DNA of 34,861 bases from positions 1 through 34,861 of the forward strand of contig DULZ01000037.1 in the NCBI GenBank assembly GCA_012840125.1, given 5' to 3'. The stretch's first letter is position 1. The number at the start of each line of letters is the position of its first letter. Position numbers and translations under genes: made by a program. The notes below the pieces were generated by a model. The model saw only the letters and a list, made by a program, of their open reading frames with translations, ran no database searches and was not told where the DNA came from. The DNA comes from Clostridia bacterium. Its GTDB lineage: Bacteria; Bacillota; DULZ01. Positions 1 through 8,280 of the stretch are shown in pieces.

Positions 1-1
1 C

Positions 2-1642
2 CAATTTCCGGAGATCAGCCGGCCGGTGGCGGATTCCTGGCTGCGGGCCCGGATGAGGGGTGTAGACCCGTACAAAGTTGTGAAGAAACCGCAATTGACT
101 GAACAGGAATTACAAGAAATCCGTCATGATAAAGAGCCCTTGATTGCGGCTACGGAAGCATTAATTAACAGGCTGAAAAACATCCTGAATGATTGTGGCT
201 ACATACTTTACCTGATTGATCCGGACGGGATTATCCTCGTGCATGAAGGTGACTGGAAAAGGAACCGTCCCTTTCCTGAATACGGGTCCAGGGTTGGGAT
301 CATCGCCAACGAGGAAACCATCGGCACCAACGCCCATGAATTGAGTATTAATTTAAAAAGGCCGGTCCAGCTGTTGGGACCGGAACATTATGCGGTAGTT
401 TTTCAAAACAATATCGCTTCCGCCGCCCCGGTGTTTGATGCAGATCGCCAAGTGGCAGGCGCTTTGTTGTTGTTGAGTAGGCCCTGCGAGGGAGAAAAGG
501 ATGGTTTTTTAACCCGCCAGTGCAAGAGTGAGCTGGCCCTGGTGGTTTCCATGGCGTCTGCTGTGGCGGCTGAAATGGTCCTCTGCCGGCCCCGGGTGAA
601 GGTGCAAACCAGCAGCATGGGGAAGGACAAATCCGTTTTGCCCGCCGTGAAGGAACGCCGGCCCGCCGGCTCCGCCGGTGCCGTGTTCAACAAAATCATC
701 GGTGAAAGCGAAGCCATCAAAAAGGCGGTGAAATTGGCCAGGAAATTTGCCCAATCCCGGGAAAACATCTTGCTGACCGGGGAAAGCGGTACGGGCAAGG
801 AGATTTTTGCGGAAGCTATTCATCAATACTATTGTCCTGACGGCCCTTTCGTGGTGGTTAACTGTGCGGCCATGCCCAGGGATTTGATCGCCAGTGAGCT
901 GTTCGGTTACGAAGGCGGTAGTTTTACGGGAGCGGAGCGAAGGGGCAGGCCGGGGAAAATTGAGCTGGCCGACGGGGGCATCTTCTTCCTGGACGAGATC
1001 GGGGACATGCCCCTGGAACTGCAGCCGGTTTTATTAAGGGTACTGGAAAACAAGCAGGTGACCAGGATCGGCGGGTGTACGGCCAAGAAAGTGGATTTCC
1101 GGTTGATTGCCGCCACGAACCAGAACCTTTACCAGATGGTGCTGGAAAACAAATTCCGGGAAGACCTCTATTACCGCTTGTCCGTGCTGAACATCCATAT
1201 CCCGCCCCTGCGCGAAAGGAAAGAAGATATCATCCTGCTGTGCGACTACTTTATTGAGGAATACTGCCAAGAAGCCGGTCGCCCCCGGCCCCAGCTCAGC
1301 CGGGAAACCGTCGAATACATTTTAGCTTACGACTGGCCCGGCAATGTACGCCAGTTGAAAAATGCCATGATCTATGCCGTGAATGTTTGCCAAGGCCAGA
1401 TCATTACGCCCCAGGACCTGCCTCAAAACATCATCCTGGATAAAGTGAGGCACCGGCTGTATCCCAGCCACTTCCCCGTGGACAGTATCGGGGAACTGCT
1501 GCAAATCAGCCATTTGGAGAAGACGGCCATCCAGACGGCTTTGACCTATACTAATCGCTGTGTGCCGGAAGCGGCGAAATTACTGGGTTTGAGCCGGTCC
1601 ACTTTGTATCGCAAAATTAAAGAGTATAATATTACTCTATAA
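2..1642 (+). CDS. Sigma-54-dependent transcriptional activator (AcoR-like), 5' partial
   Basis: Enhancer-binding activator for sigma-54 RNA polymerase. Numbering from the in-frame GTG at 26: a GAF-like sensor with an IGTNAHEL motif near 99-106 and EHY near 120-122; an AAA+ domain with Walker A GESGTGKE (252-259), loop-1 motif GSFTGA in place of the usual GAFTGA (298-303) and Walker B IFFLDEIGD (319-327); and a C-terminal Fis-type helix-turn-helix with AAKLLGLSRSTLYRKI. The frame stays open to base 2 and reads FPEISRPVADSW before the GTG. That resembles the conserved start region of AcoR-type regulators, so the true start lies left of the window. No receiver domain is visible. It converges on the corrinoid gene with a shared terminator. 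The only convincing sigma-54 promoter found is at 15977-15992, upstream of the Mo/W operon, so this is a candidate regulator of it. The effector is unknown. Confidence 0.93.
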   Translation, partial: QFPEISRPVADSWLRARMRGVDPYKVVKKPQLTEQELQEIRHDKEPLIAATEALINRLKNILNDCGYILYLIDPDGIILVHEGDWKRNRPFPEYGSRVGIIANEETIGTNAHELSINLKRPVQLLGPEHYAVVFQNNIASAAPVFDADRQVAGALLLLSRPCEGEKDGFLTRQCKSELALVVSMASAVAAEMVLCRPRVKVQTSSMGKDKSVLPAVKERRPAGSAGAVFNKIIGESEAIKKAVKLARKFAQSRENILLTGESGTGKEIFAEAIHQYYCPDGPFVVVNCAAMPRDLIASELFGYEGGSFTGAERRGRPGKIELADGGIFFLDEIGDMPLELQPVLLRVLENKQVTRIGGCTAKKVDFRLIAATNQNLYQMVLENKFREDLYYRLSVLNIHIPPLRERKEDIILLCDYFIEEYCQEAGRPRPQLSRETVEYILAYDWPGNVRQLKNAMIYAVNVCQGQIITPQDLPQNIILDKVRHRLYPSHFPVDSIGELLQISHLEKTAIQTALTYTNRCVPEAAKLLGLSRSTLYRKIKEYNITL

Positions 1643-1666
1643 GCAAACCGGTGCGGAGCCCGCAAT

Positions 1667-1708
1667 AAAAAAATGACACATCCGTTACAGGACATGTGTC
1701 ATTTTTTA
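1667..1708. terminator. Bidirectional intrinsic terminator
   Basis: A 14-bp perfect stem, with arms 1668-1681 and 1694-1707, carries an A-run on the left and a T-run on the right. It can therefore end both the + strand activator gene and the - strand corrinoid gene that converge here. Confidence 0.9.
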
Positions 1709-1730
1709 TTGGCTGTGGGTTTTCTAAAGA

Positions 1731-2369
1731 TTAAGCGACCCAGTTTTTACAGATTTTCACACCTTCCGCCGCATTAGTGGTAAAAGCATCGGCGCCAATT
1801 TTCCGGCAGGCACTTTCCGTCACCGGGTTCCCGCCGATGATGACTTTGACCGTATCCCGCAAGCCTGCTTCTTCCAGGGCTTTCACTGTTTTCTCCATGG
1901 AATCCAGGGCGAGGGTTAACACACCGCTCATACCGACGATCTGGGGTTGGACTTCCTTAACCTTGTCTACAAAAGCCCCCGGCTTTTGATCAATGCCCAA
2001 GTCGTAAACTTCGAAACCGGCGGCTTCAGCCATGTTCCGGAAAATGTTTTTGCCGATATCGTGCAGGTCCCCCTCCACGGTGCCTAAGACAATTTTACCT
2101 ATCTTTTTCGCGTCGCTGCTGCCTAAAACGGGCTTAAGCATCTGCATCACTCTGGTCAGCAGGTCACCGGCATAAATCAAATCGGCCACATAGTATTCGC
2201 CCTGCTCGAACAAGTCCCCCACTTTGGTCATTCCCTGCTGGCAGCTGTTTACCACCAGTTGAGCCTCTTCCGGCGTGGGGTTGCCCGCCACGAACTCCCC
2301 GATCATGGCCAGCAACTGTTCCTCGTTGAGATCTCCTAAAGCTTGGACCAGGGCCTGTAAATCAATCAT
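1731..2369 (-). CDS. Methyltransferase cognate corrinoid protein (MtaC/MtbC/MttC type)
   Basis: A 212-aa cobalamin-binding methyl carrier. The N-terminal half is the helical cap (MtaC N-terminal-like). The C-terminal half is a Rossmann-type B12 domain with the lower-ligand motif DLHDIG in GTVEGDLHDIGKN, then GMSGVLTLALDSM and VIIGGNPVT, which form the nucleotide-tail pocket. An open frame extends upstream to 2477, but the ATG at 2369 follows a textbook GAGGAGG site and gives the family's normal length and start (MIDLQ). In known systems such proteins are methylated by a substrate-specific methyltransferase and demethylated by a UroD-fold MtaA-like protein. A UroD-family gene sits in the divergent operon, but no MtaB/MttB homologue is in the window. 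Expression is probably controlled from the palindromic intergenic region shared with the operon at 2707. Confidence 0.93.
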   Translation of the reverse strand: MIDLQALVQALGDLNEEQLLAMIGEFVAGNPTPEEAQLVVNSCQQGMTKVGDLFEQGEYYVADLIYAGDLLTRVMQMLKPVLGSSDAKKIGKIVLGTVEGDLHDIGKNIFRNMAEAAGFEVYDLGIDQKPGAFVDKVKEVQPQIVGMSGVLTLALDSMEKTVKALEEAGLRDTVKVIIGGNPVTESACRKIGADAFTTNAAEGVKICKNWVA

Positions 2370-2533
2370 TTGTCCCAACCTCCTCAAAAGTTTGCTCTGC
2401 CGTCCCTGTGTCATGACCCAAGCCACGGGACTTGGTATTACTATCATGGCGAGGTTACACCACCTCAACCGCATCAAACGTTACTGCTGGGGCCTCGGTT
2501 TTCAAGGGATCCCATCTTACTTATGAAGGGAGA

Positions 2534-2678
2534 TTTGTACTAATGCGAACGTTCACATTACCTGGGAAAACTTACATCCCTAGCTAGAATTTTAAACCCT
2601 CCAGCAGCTGGAGGGTTTAAAATTCTGGTTAGACAGGGAGCCCTTCCTTAATGATGTGAACGTTCACATTAGTACAAA
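2534..2678. repeat. 145-bp palindromic element with two operator-like palindromes
   Basis: The element is symmetric about base 2606. The outer arms 2534-2560 and 2652-2678 are inverted copies matching at 25 of 27 positions. The core 2587-2605 / 2607-2625 is a perfect 19-bp inverted repeat around a single A. Between them pairing is patchy, often with G-T appositions. Each outer arm contains a smaller palindrome: TGCGAACGTTCACA on the left and TGTGAACGTTCACA on the right. These have a central CpG as in LacI/GalR-family operators. It sits between the divergent corrinoid and dehydratase-like genes, so it may be a regulatory region, a transcript hairpin or a foldback/MITE insertion. No target-site duplication was evident. 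Confidence 0.8.
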
Positions 2679-2706
2679 CCATGCTGCACAAAGGAGATGA
2701 GACGCC

Positions 2707-3879
2707 TTGAAAACCGAAGACCCAGCGGCAAGGCTTGGAGCGGCTTACGAGGTGTTGGCCCGGGCTTACCGCAACCGGCATGAGCGGGCCCTTCAGTGGA
2801 AGGAACAGGGTGGACGGGTGCTGGCATGCCTGGGAAGCGATGTGCCGGAAGAGTTGGTCCTGGCCGCCGGCTACTTGCCCGTCAGGGTGTGCGGCGAACC
2901 GGGGCAGGCCACTCCCCTGGCGGACCGCTACTTGGAACTGGCTTTTGAGCCCACGGCCCGGTCCAAATTCAACCGCCTACTTGACGGTACTTATGCTTAT
3001 GCGGACGGCTTGGTAATATCCAACTCAACGGATGTGCTGGTGCGTCTTTACTTTTATCTCAGGGAACTGCATCGTGTCGAGCCGGAAATCGAACTTCCTC
3101 CTTTTTACTTCTTAGATCTACTGTTCATGCCGTCCATGATCAGCAGTGAATACAATCTGGGGACTTTAAGGAGCTTTCAGAGGATTTTGGAAGAATGGAG
3201 CGGGCAGGAAATTACTCCGGACCAATTACAGGAGGCCATCCGGTTATGTAATGAAAACAGGGCACTGCTGCGCCAATTGGCGGAGCTTCGCCGGGGAACT
3301 GCTCCGAGAGTAACCGGGGTGGAAGCCCTTACCATCATCGGTGCCTCCTTGCTCATGCCCAAAGAAGAACATAATCGCCTGCTTTGTGAAATCTTAGACA
3401 AAGCTCGCCGGCTGCCTCCTTTAGAGGGGGTCAGGCTCTTTGTTACCGGCAGCGTCCATGAGCAAACGGATTTCTATGAATTGATCGAAGCTTGCGGCGG
3501 GATTGTTGTCGGGGAAGACCATGACTGGGGTAACCGTCACTTCCATACCGATGTGGCTACCGATGTGGAGCCCCTGGCAGCCATCCGGGATCGCTATCAC
3601 CTGCGGCTGGCGTCTCCGAACAAGCACCTGGTGTCGCACCGGGTCAGGGCACTCCTGGACCAAGTGCAAGAATGCGGCGCTGAGGGAGTTGTCTTCTTCA
3701 TGCGAACCTATGATGAAGCCTCCACTTGGGATTACCCGGAGCAGCATCAAATACTGGAAAGTTTGGGGATTCCCAGCAAGTTGTTTGTCAGGCAGCCCTA
3801 CACACTGGCCAACCGCCGCCAGTTGATGGAAGACATCACGGAACTGGTAGCCCAGGTCCGGGCCGGGAGGAGGGAGTGA
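2707..3879 (+). CDS. 2-hydroxyacyl-CoA dehydratase/benzoyl-CoA reductase-like subunit lacking Fe-S cysteines
   Basis: A 390-aa protein of the HgdB/BcrB-BcrC/FldBC family. Family members form heterodimers that carry [4Fe-4S] clusters for radical dehydration of 2-hydroxyacyl-CoA or for ring reduction. The fold is recognisable from VLACLGSDVPEELVLAAGY near 38-56, an ADGLVISNSTDVLVRLY segment near 99-115 and FMRTYDEASTWDYPE near 331-345. Where active subunits have Cys in the second and third of these segments, this one has Ser107/Thr108 and Thr334/Tyr335. The first cluster Cys region (near 80-90) also lacks Cys. It probably binds no cluster and serves as a structural or substrate-binding partner of the next gene. 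The start is TTG at 2707 behind AAGGAGATGA. It ends 3 bases before the next start, so the two are translationally linked. Confidence 0.85.
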   Translation: MKTEDPAARLGAAYEVLARAYRNRHERALQWKEQGGRVLACLGSDVPEELVLAAGYLPVRVCGEPGQATPLADRYLELAFEPTARSKFNRLLDGTYAYADGLVISNSTDVLVRLYFYLRELHRVEPEIELPPFYFLDLLFMPSMISSEYNLGTLRSFQRILEEWSGQEITPDQLQEAIRLCNENRALLRQLAELRRGTAPRVTGVEALTIIGASLLMPKEEHNRLLCEILDKARRLPPLEGVRLFVTGSVHEQTDFYELIEACGGIVVGEDHDWGNRHFHTDVATDVEPLAAIRDRYHLRLASPNKHLVSHRVRALLDQVQECGAEGVVFFMRTYDEASTWDYPEQHQILESLGIPSKLFVRQPYTLANRRQLMEDITELVAQVRAGRRE

Positions 3880-3882
3880 GGT

Positions 3883-5190
3883 ATGACGGCTAAGGAAGAG
3901 GCAGGAAAAAAAGTGCCGGAAAAAGGACAGCGCAGTGTCAAAAGGCTTCAAGTTGCTAAGGAAGCCAGCGCTTATCAAAAAGAATGGTTTATGGGACTTG
4001 GTCAAAGAGTGGCTGCCGGTGAGCCCTTCGCCTACCTCAATGCCGATGTGCCCATGGAAATCTTTCGAGCCATGGACATTCCCTTTGTGGTGAACCAGTG
4101 GTGGGCGTCCATTTGTGCGGCAAAGCAAATGACACCATATTACTTTAACTTGTTGAAAGAAGAGAATTACCGGGACGACGTTTGCCAGTACTGCGTGACG
4201 GCCCTGGCCTGCTCCTTCGATCCGAAACCGGAGGAAGGGCCTTGGGGCGGGCTGCCCAAGCCCTCCATTGCGGTGACCAGGTTAACCTGCGATGCCCAGG
4301 GGAAGATTTTTGAGTTGCTGGCCAAGCGGTACGGCGCCAGTTTTTATCCCATGGAAAACACCATTCCCTTAATTGCCCCTGACAACTGGTGGGAAAAGGC
4401 CCCGTATCGCTGGGAAGAGCTGTATGAACCGCGCCGGTTGGATTTTGCCGTGGAGGACTTAAAGGGGCTGATCCGCTTCTTGGAATTGACCACCGGACGG
4501 GCATTCAGCATGACCAGGTTCGAAAAAGTGATGGACCTGATCAACCAGCAAGAGGAGTATTACCGGCTGACCCGTGATTTAATTGCCCAAACCGTCCCGG
4601 CTCCGGTCACCATCGCCGATGTGGTGGGTCCGGTGATGCAGGCCCAGTGGCAGCGGGGCACCGAATGGGCGGTGGAAAACGCCCGCAAGCTGTACCTGGA
4701 AATCAAGGATTTAGTGGACCGTGGTGCAGCCGCTTGTCCCAATGAACGGATCCGGTTGGGCTGGATCGGCAGGGGATTATGGTTTAACCTCGGGTTTTAC
4801 CAGTATTTCGAAGAAAAATACGGTGCCGTTTTCGTCTGGTCCATGTATCTTGCCATGGGAGCCGACGCATATATCCGCTACGGCGGTGACCCCCTGCGGC
4901 GGTTGGCTTCGCGGTTTATCGGCATGGAAGATTTCCTGCACATGCCGCCCTGGAACAACCAGTGGTTTTTGAAAGAAGCCAAGAACAATCAACTGGACGG
5001 AGTGGTTTACCTGGTCCCGGAAAACTGCATGCAGGCCGTCGAAGGCTCCTACTTCATTGCTAAAGCATTGGAGGATGCCGGTATCCCGGTGCTCATGCTG
5101 AGAGCGGATCCCGTGGATGCGCGCAAATGGAACCAAGCAACCATGACGGCAGCGGTGGAAAGTTTTATCAAAGAGAGACTAGGAGGGTAG
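3883..5190 (+). CDS. 2-hydroxyacyl-CoA dehydratase/benzoyl-CoA reductase-like subunit, cysteines retained
   Basis: A 435-aa partner of the preceding gene in the same family. It keeps plausible [4Fe-4S] ligands: Cys101, Cys104 and Cys110 in CQYCVTALAC, Cys136 in RLTCDAQGK, and Cys382 in VPENCMQAVEGSY. The last matches the family position that typically reads FCxxxxYxxP. The N-terminal ~30 residues are charged and look like an extra tail. The ATG at 3883 follows a purine-rich GGAGGAGGGAGTGAG inside the end of the upstream gene. Classical dehydratases need an ATP-dependent activator (HgdC/FldI type) with an ASKHA fold. None is encoded here, so it is either supplied elsewhere or the reaction differs. 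Placement directly before a family III CoA-transferase mirrors the FldABC and HadABC organisation. The substrate is unknown. Confidence 0.87.
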   Translation: MTAKEEAGKKVPEKGQRSVKRLQVAKEASAYQKEWFMGLGQRVAAGEPFAYLNADVPMEIFRAMDIPFVVNQWWASICAAKQMTPYYFNLLKEENYRDDVCQYCVTALACSFDPKPEEGPWGGLPKPSIAVTRLTCDAQGKIFELLAKRYGASFYPMENTIPLIAPDNWWEKAPYRWEELYEPRRLDFAVEDLKGLIRFLELTTGRAFSMTRFEKVMDLINQQEEYYRLTRDLIAQTVPAPVTIADVVGPVMQAQWQRGTEWAVENARKLYLEIKDLVDRGAAACPNERIRLGWIGRGLWFNLGFYQYFEEKYGAVFVWSMYLAMGADAYIRYGGDPLRRLASRFIGMEDFLHMPPWNNQWFLKEAKNNQLDGVVYLVPENCMQAVEGSYFIAKALEDAGIPVLMLRADPVDARKWNQATMTAAVESFIKERLGG

Positions 5191-5194
5191 TTGC

Positions 5195-6409
5195 ATGTCC
5201 AGGTCTGTCTTAGAAGGCATTAAAGTCCTTGATCTTACCCAGTTCGAATCCGGTACGGTGTGTACGGAAACCCTGGCTTGGATGGGAGCCGAAGTATTAA
5301 AAGTGGAGCGTCCCAGAACCGGTGAAGCCGGGCGCTATTCCGTCGAAGAGCCCGGTGTGGATACCTACGGTTTTATCATTCTCAATGCCAATAAGAAGTC
5401 CATTACTTTAAACCTCAAGAGCGAAAAAGGAAAGGAGATACTCTGGCAGCTGATCGATAAGGTGGATGTATTCATTGAAAATATGGGACCGGGATCCATT
5501 GAACGCCTGGGTTTCGGTTATGAAGCAGTGAGCCGCCGCAATCCACGCATAGTGTACGCCCAGATCAAGGGTTTCGGTACGGACGGCCCTTACCGGGATT
5601 ACCCGGCCTTTGACCCTATTGCTCAGGCTGTAGGCGGTTCAGCCAGCATGACCGGTGAACCTGACGGGCCACCCATGCAGCCGGGCCCCAACCTGGCCGA
5701 CAGCGGTGCCGGGTATTTGACGGCGTTGAGTATTGTGGGAGCCCTGTACCAGCGGTACTCTACCGGTAAAGGGCAGCATATTGAAGTGGCCATGCAAGAT
5801 GTGGTCATCGGTTTTTGTCGTTCTGCCTGGGAGCAGCATTACCGGAACAATCAGGCAGCTCCCCGGGTTGGCAATGGTATGCCCCTGGAGCCGGTGGCCC
5901 CGGCCAATATGTATCCCTGTAAACCGGGTGGTCCTAATGACTATGTCCATATCTATTGTTCACGTCATCCGGGCAGTCATCACTGGCGCACCTTGTGCAA
6001 GATCATTGGGCACCCGGAGGCTGCCGATGATCCCCGCTTTGCTACCCCACGTTCCCGCTACCTGCATCGCCATGAGATTGATGCCATGATCAGCAATTGG
6101 ACCCGCCAATATACCAAATTTGAAGCGATGGAGATTCTCGCCAAGGCCGATATTCCAGCCGGCGCTGTTTTAGATACCATGGACATTACGAATGATCCCT
6201 ATTTGCGTAAGAGAGGGATTATGGCTGAAATTGAGCACCCGCAGCGAGGTAAAATGCTCATCCCCGGTTTTGCACCAAAGATGTCCGGCAACCAGGTCCG
6301 GATTACTTGCTCACCGGGGCTGGGCGAGCATAATGAGGAGATCTACCGGGGCCTTTTAGCCATCTCCCAGGAGGAGTATCGCCGGCTTCAAGAAGAGGGA
6401 GTCATCTAA
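5195..6409 (+). CDS. Family III (CaiB/BaiF) CoA-transferase
   Basis: A 404-aa enzyme, normal for the family, that moves CoA from an acyl-CoA donor to a free carboxylate. N-terminal LEGIKVLDLTQFESGT and GAEVLKVERP are the family's CoA-binding start. The catalytic aspartate is Asp169 in GPNLADSGAG, the same number as in formyl-CoA transferase. The C-terminal region keeps the family pattern (TNDPYLRKRG, then GFAPKMSG). The ATG lies behind TAGGAGGG, only 4 bases after the previous gene. It most likely activates the acid imported by the TRAP system to the CoA thioester used by the two dehydratase-like subunits, in the manner of FldA or HadA. The exact acid cannot be inferred from sequence. Confidence 0.92.
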   Translation: MSRSVLEGIKVLDLTQFESGTVCTETLAWMGAEVLKVERPRTGEAGRYSVEEPGVDTYGFIILNANKKSITLNLKSEKGKEILWQLIDKVDVFIENMGPGSIERLGFGYEAVSRRNPRIVYAQIKGFGTDGPYRDYPAFDPIAQAVGGSASMTGEPDGPPMQPGPNLADSGAGYLTALSIVGALYQRYSTGKGQHIEVAMQDVVIGFCRSAWEQHYRNNQAAPRVGNGMPLEPVAPANMYPCKPGGPNDYVHIYCSRHPGSHHWRTLCKIIGHPEAADDPRFATPRSRYLHRHEIDAMISNWTRQYTKFEAMEILAKADIPAGAVLDTMDITNDPYLRKRGIMAEIEHPQRGKMLIPGFAPKMSGNQVRITCSPGLGEHNEEIYRGLLAISQEEYRRLQEEGVI

Positions 6410-6445
6410 GGCTTCCTGACAACCCAGGCAGGAGGGGATGCCAGC

Positions 6446-7585
6446 ATGGATACTAATCTGTATAATGCCAGGTTTGAGAGATTTCAAAAAGCCTACCATG
6501 TGGAAGTGCCGGACCGGATCCCCATCGAGGGGCAGTTTACTCCCACCTTTATGCTGGATTATTGCGGTTATTCTTTAAAGACATGGGATCCGGCCGTAGT
6601 GGACCGGGCCGTGGACCGGGTCCTCGGTGAATTCGACTATGATTACGTGCGGAGTATCTTTTACCGGTCACCTCAATATTTCATTCAACTCGGGGCGAAG
6701 ACTTTTGTGCAAAGCGAAGACGGGACAATGCAGCACCCGGATGTGCACGGGTTAGAGCCGGAGGAATACCCGGAGTTCATCGCTGATCCTTTTAAAACTA
6801 TCGTAGAAAAAATCGTGCCCCGTCTCTACACGGAATTGGCGAAACCGTATCCTTATAACGCCGTTGCTGTCGCGAAGGCAATTTATACGAACCACATGCT
6901 GCGGGAAAAATTTAAAGCCATTCAGGATAAGTACCGGGAAAAATACAGCATCCCTTATACCGGTGGGGGTATGCTGGCGGCACCCTTTGATTTCGTCGCT
7001 GATTTCATTCGCAGTTTCAGCGGCATCAGCATCGATATCCGGCGGCGGCCCGATCAAGTGGCGGCCGCTTGTGAAGCGGTGCTTCCCCTGCTAATTAAGA
7101 AAGGAATGTCCGGTCCTAACGGGATAACCAAAACGATTTCCATGCCTTTGCACATGGCTCCCTATTTAAAGGAAGCCGATTTTGAGAGATTTTACTGGCC
7201 CACGTTCAAGAAATTGTGCGATGTTATGACGGAAAATGGGTACTATCTATATATTTTCTTTGAGCAAGACTGGACCAGGTTCCTGGACTACCTGCAGGAA
7301 CTGCCCAAGGGCCGGATTTTGGCCAAGTTCGAATACGGGAATCCCAAGTTGATTAAAGAAAAATTGGGCAAGAACGTATGCATTTCAGGTTTGTACCCGG
7401 TGGAGCTGCTTAAGAACGGCACCAAACGAGAATGCATTGAAAAAGCCCAGGAGCTAATCGAGATCCTGGCTCCGGGAGGGGGATATATTTTCGGCCTCGA
7501 CAAATCGGTGATGAAAAAGAGCGACATTAATCCTGAAAACCTTAAGGCGGTTACCCAGTTTATCATTCGTGAAGGAAAGTACTAG
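6446..7585 (+). CDS. Uroporphyrinogen decarboxylase-family protein (putative corrinoid methyltransferase)
   Basis: A 379-aa TIM-barrel protein of the UroD superfamily. It resembles the MtaA/CmuA and O-demethylase branch more than haem-pathway HemE. Visible elements are an N-terminal VPDRIPIEGQ, a central ISMPLHMAPYL with a candidate zinc-ligand His, KNVCISGLYPVELL with a candidate zinc-ligand Cys, and the C-terminal PGGGYIFG turn. HemE function is unlikely because of the catabolic setting and the lack of its arginine-rich N-terminus. With the corrinoid protein divergently encoded nearby, the best inference is methyl transfer between substrate, corrinoid and tetrahydrofolate or thiol. Start ATG 6446 follows AGGAGGGG. 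It lies 36 bases after the CoA-transferase in the same operon. Confidence 0.83.
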   Translation: MDTNLYNARFERFQKAYHVEVPDRIPIEGQFTPTFMLDYCGYSLKTWDPAVVDRAVDRVLGEFDYDYVRSIFYRSPQYFIQLGAKTFVQSEDGTMQHPDVHGLEPEEYPEFIADPFKTIVEKIVPRLYTELAKPYPYNAVAVAKAIYTNHMLREKFKAIQDKYREKYSIPYTGGGMLAAPFDFVADFIRSFSGISIDIRRRPDQVAAACEAVLPLLIKKGMSGPNGITKTISMPLHMAPYLKEADFERFYWPTFKKLCDVMTENGYYLYIFFEQDWTRFLDYLQELPKGRILAKFEYGNPKLIKEKLGKNVCISGLYPVELLKNGTKRECIEKAQELIEILAPGGGYIFGLDKSVMKKSDINPENLKAVTQFIIREGKY

Positions 7586-7597
7586 GAGGCTGGGACT

Positions 7598-7744
7598 ATG
7601 AACACGAAGGAACCGGTACTGTTGTCATGGGAAGAGTTTATCGCCCAGGTGGGAGAGAAGGTGACGGATGATCCCAAAGCGCCGGAACTTTGGGAACGAG
7701 TACAGACTGATGTATTTAACTTCTTTATCTCACTTTTGATGTAG
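7598..7744 (+). CDS. Small 48-aa protein of unknown function
   Basis: A short gene in the operon between the UroD-like gene and the TRAP genes. Start ATG 7598 has a good AGGAGG at 7584-7589, and the gene ends at TAG 7742-7744. The product begins MNTKEPVLLSWEEF, is acidic in the middle (TDDPKAPELWERV) and ends in a hydrophobic FNFFISLLM tail. No domain is recognised. Good ribosome site, operon position 12 bases after the upstream stop and amphipathic composition argue that it is translated. It might be a small subunit or assembly partner of the neighbouring enzymes, but nothing in the sequence proves this. Confidence 0.6.
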   Translation: MNTKEPVLLSWEEFIAQVGEKVTDDPKAPELWERVQTDVFNFFISLLM

Positions 7745-7797
7745 ATCTAATGACCGGTCTGTCCGTGTGAGTAAATATCCCGAAAAGGAGGACCTCG

Positions 7798-8280
7798 ATG
7801 AGTAAGTTCGGCAAGTTTTATGACGGCTTAATGCGCTTTACCCTGTATTTGTCCAGTATCGGGCTGTTCTTGCTGGTGGTACTGGTGACGGCGAACACCA
7901 TTGGACGCGGCTTCCGGCATCCCATTCCCGGAGGGTATGATTTAATTACTCTTAGCGCGGCGGTATGCGGCAGCTTGTCCATAGCCTATTGCACGAAACT
8001 CAAAGGGCATGTCCATGTTGATATCGTCGTCAACGTGTTATCGCCGCGGGGTAAGAAGATACAAAAGATTATCTGCGGCATTATGGGTATTGCTCTATGG
8101 TGTCTTATTGCTTGGCAGAGTGTGAAGGTCTTCCTCACCCGGTTGACTACTGAAGTGACGGAAGTGTTGAAAATACCCTATGCCCCCTTTAGATTCCTCT
8201 TTGTGTTTTCCATGATACTCACGGTAGTGATCTTAGTTGAACAATTAATCGAAGACATGCAAGGGGGTAAAGAAGCATGA
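7798..8280 (+). CDS. dctQ: TRAP transporter small permease (DctQ)
   Basis: A 160-aa inner-membrane protein with four hydrophobic spans, typical of the small membrane subunit of tripartite ATP-independent periplasmic transporters. Family signatures are the first helix followed by NTIGRGF, the second span after GGYDLITLSAAVCGS, and KLKGHVHVDIVV before the third. It partners the large permease encoded next, with which it overlaps by 4 bases (ATGA). The ribosome site AAAAGGAGG precedes ATG 7798. These importers use an ion gradient to take up organic acids. Its place directly after the enzyme genes implies that the operon's substrate is an imported carboxylate. Confidence 0.92.
   Translation: MSKFGKFYDGLMRFTLYLSSIGLFLLVVLVTANTIGRGFRHPIPGGYDLITLSAAVCGSLSIAYCTKLKGHVHVDIVVNVLSPRGKKIQKIICGIMGIALWCLIAWQSVKVFLTRLTTEVTEVLKIPYAPFRFLFVFSMILTVVILVEQLIEDMQGGKEA

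Noticed and set aside
2541-2670. CRP/FNR-type site reading of TGTGA...TCACA
   Set aside because: The half-sites are separated by 4 bases rather than the 6 needed for CRP, and the central CpG suits LacI/GalR-type operators better.
6446-7585. Haem-pathway HemE assignment
   Set aside because: Family-level UroD similarity only; the setting and candidate His/Cys zinc ligands favour a corrinoid methyltransferase.
7742-7797. Selenocysteine readthrough joining the 48-aa protein to DctQ
   Set aside because: The stop is TAG, not TGA, and DctQ has its own strong ribosome site and a complete N-terminus.
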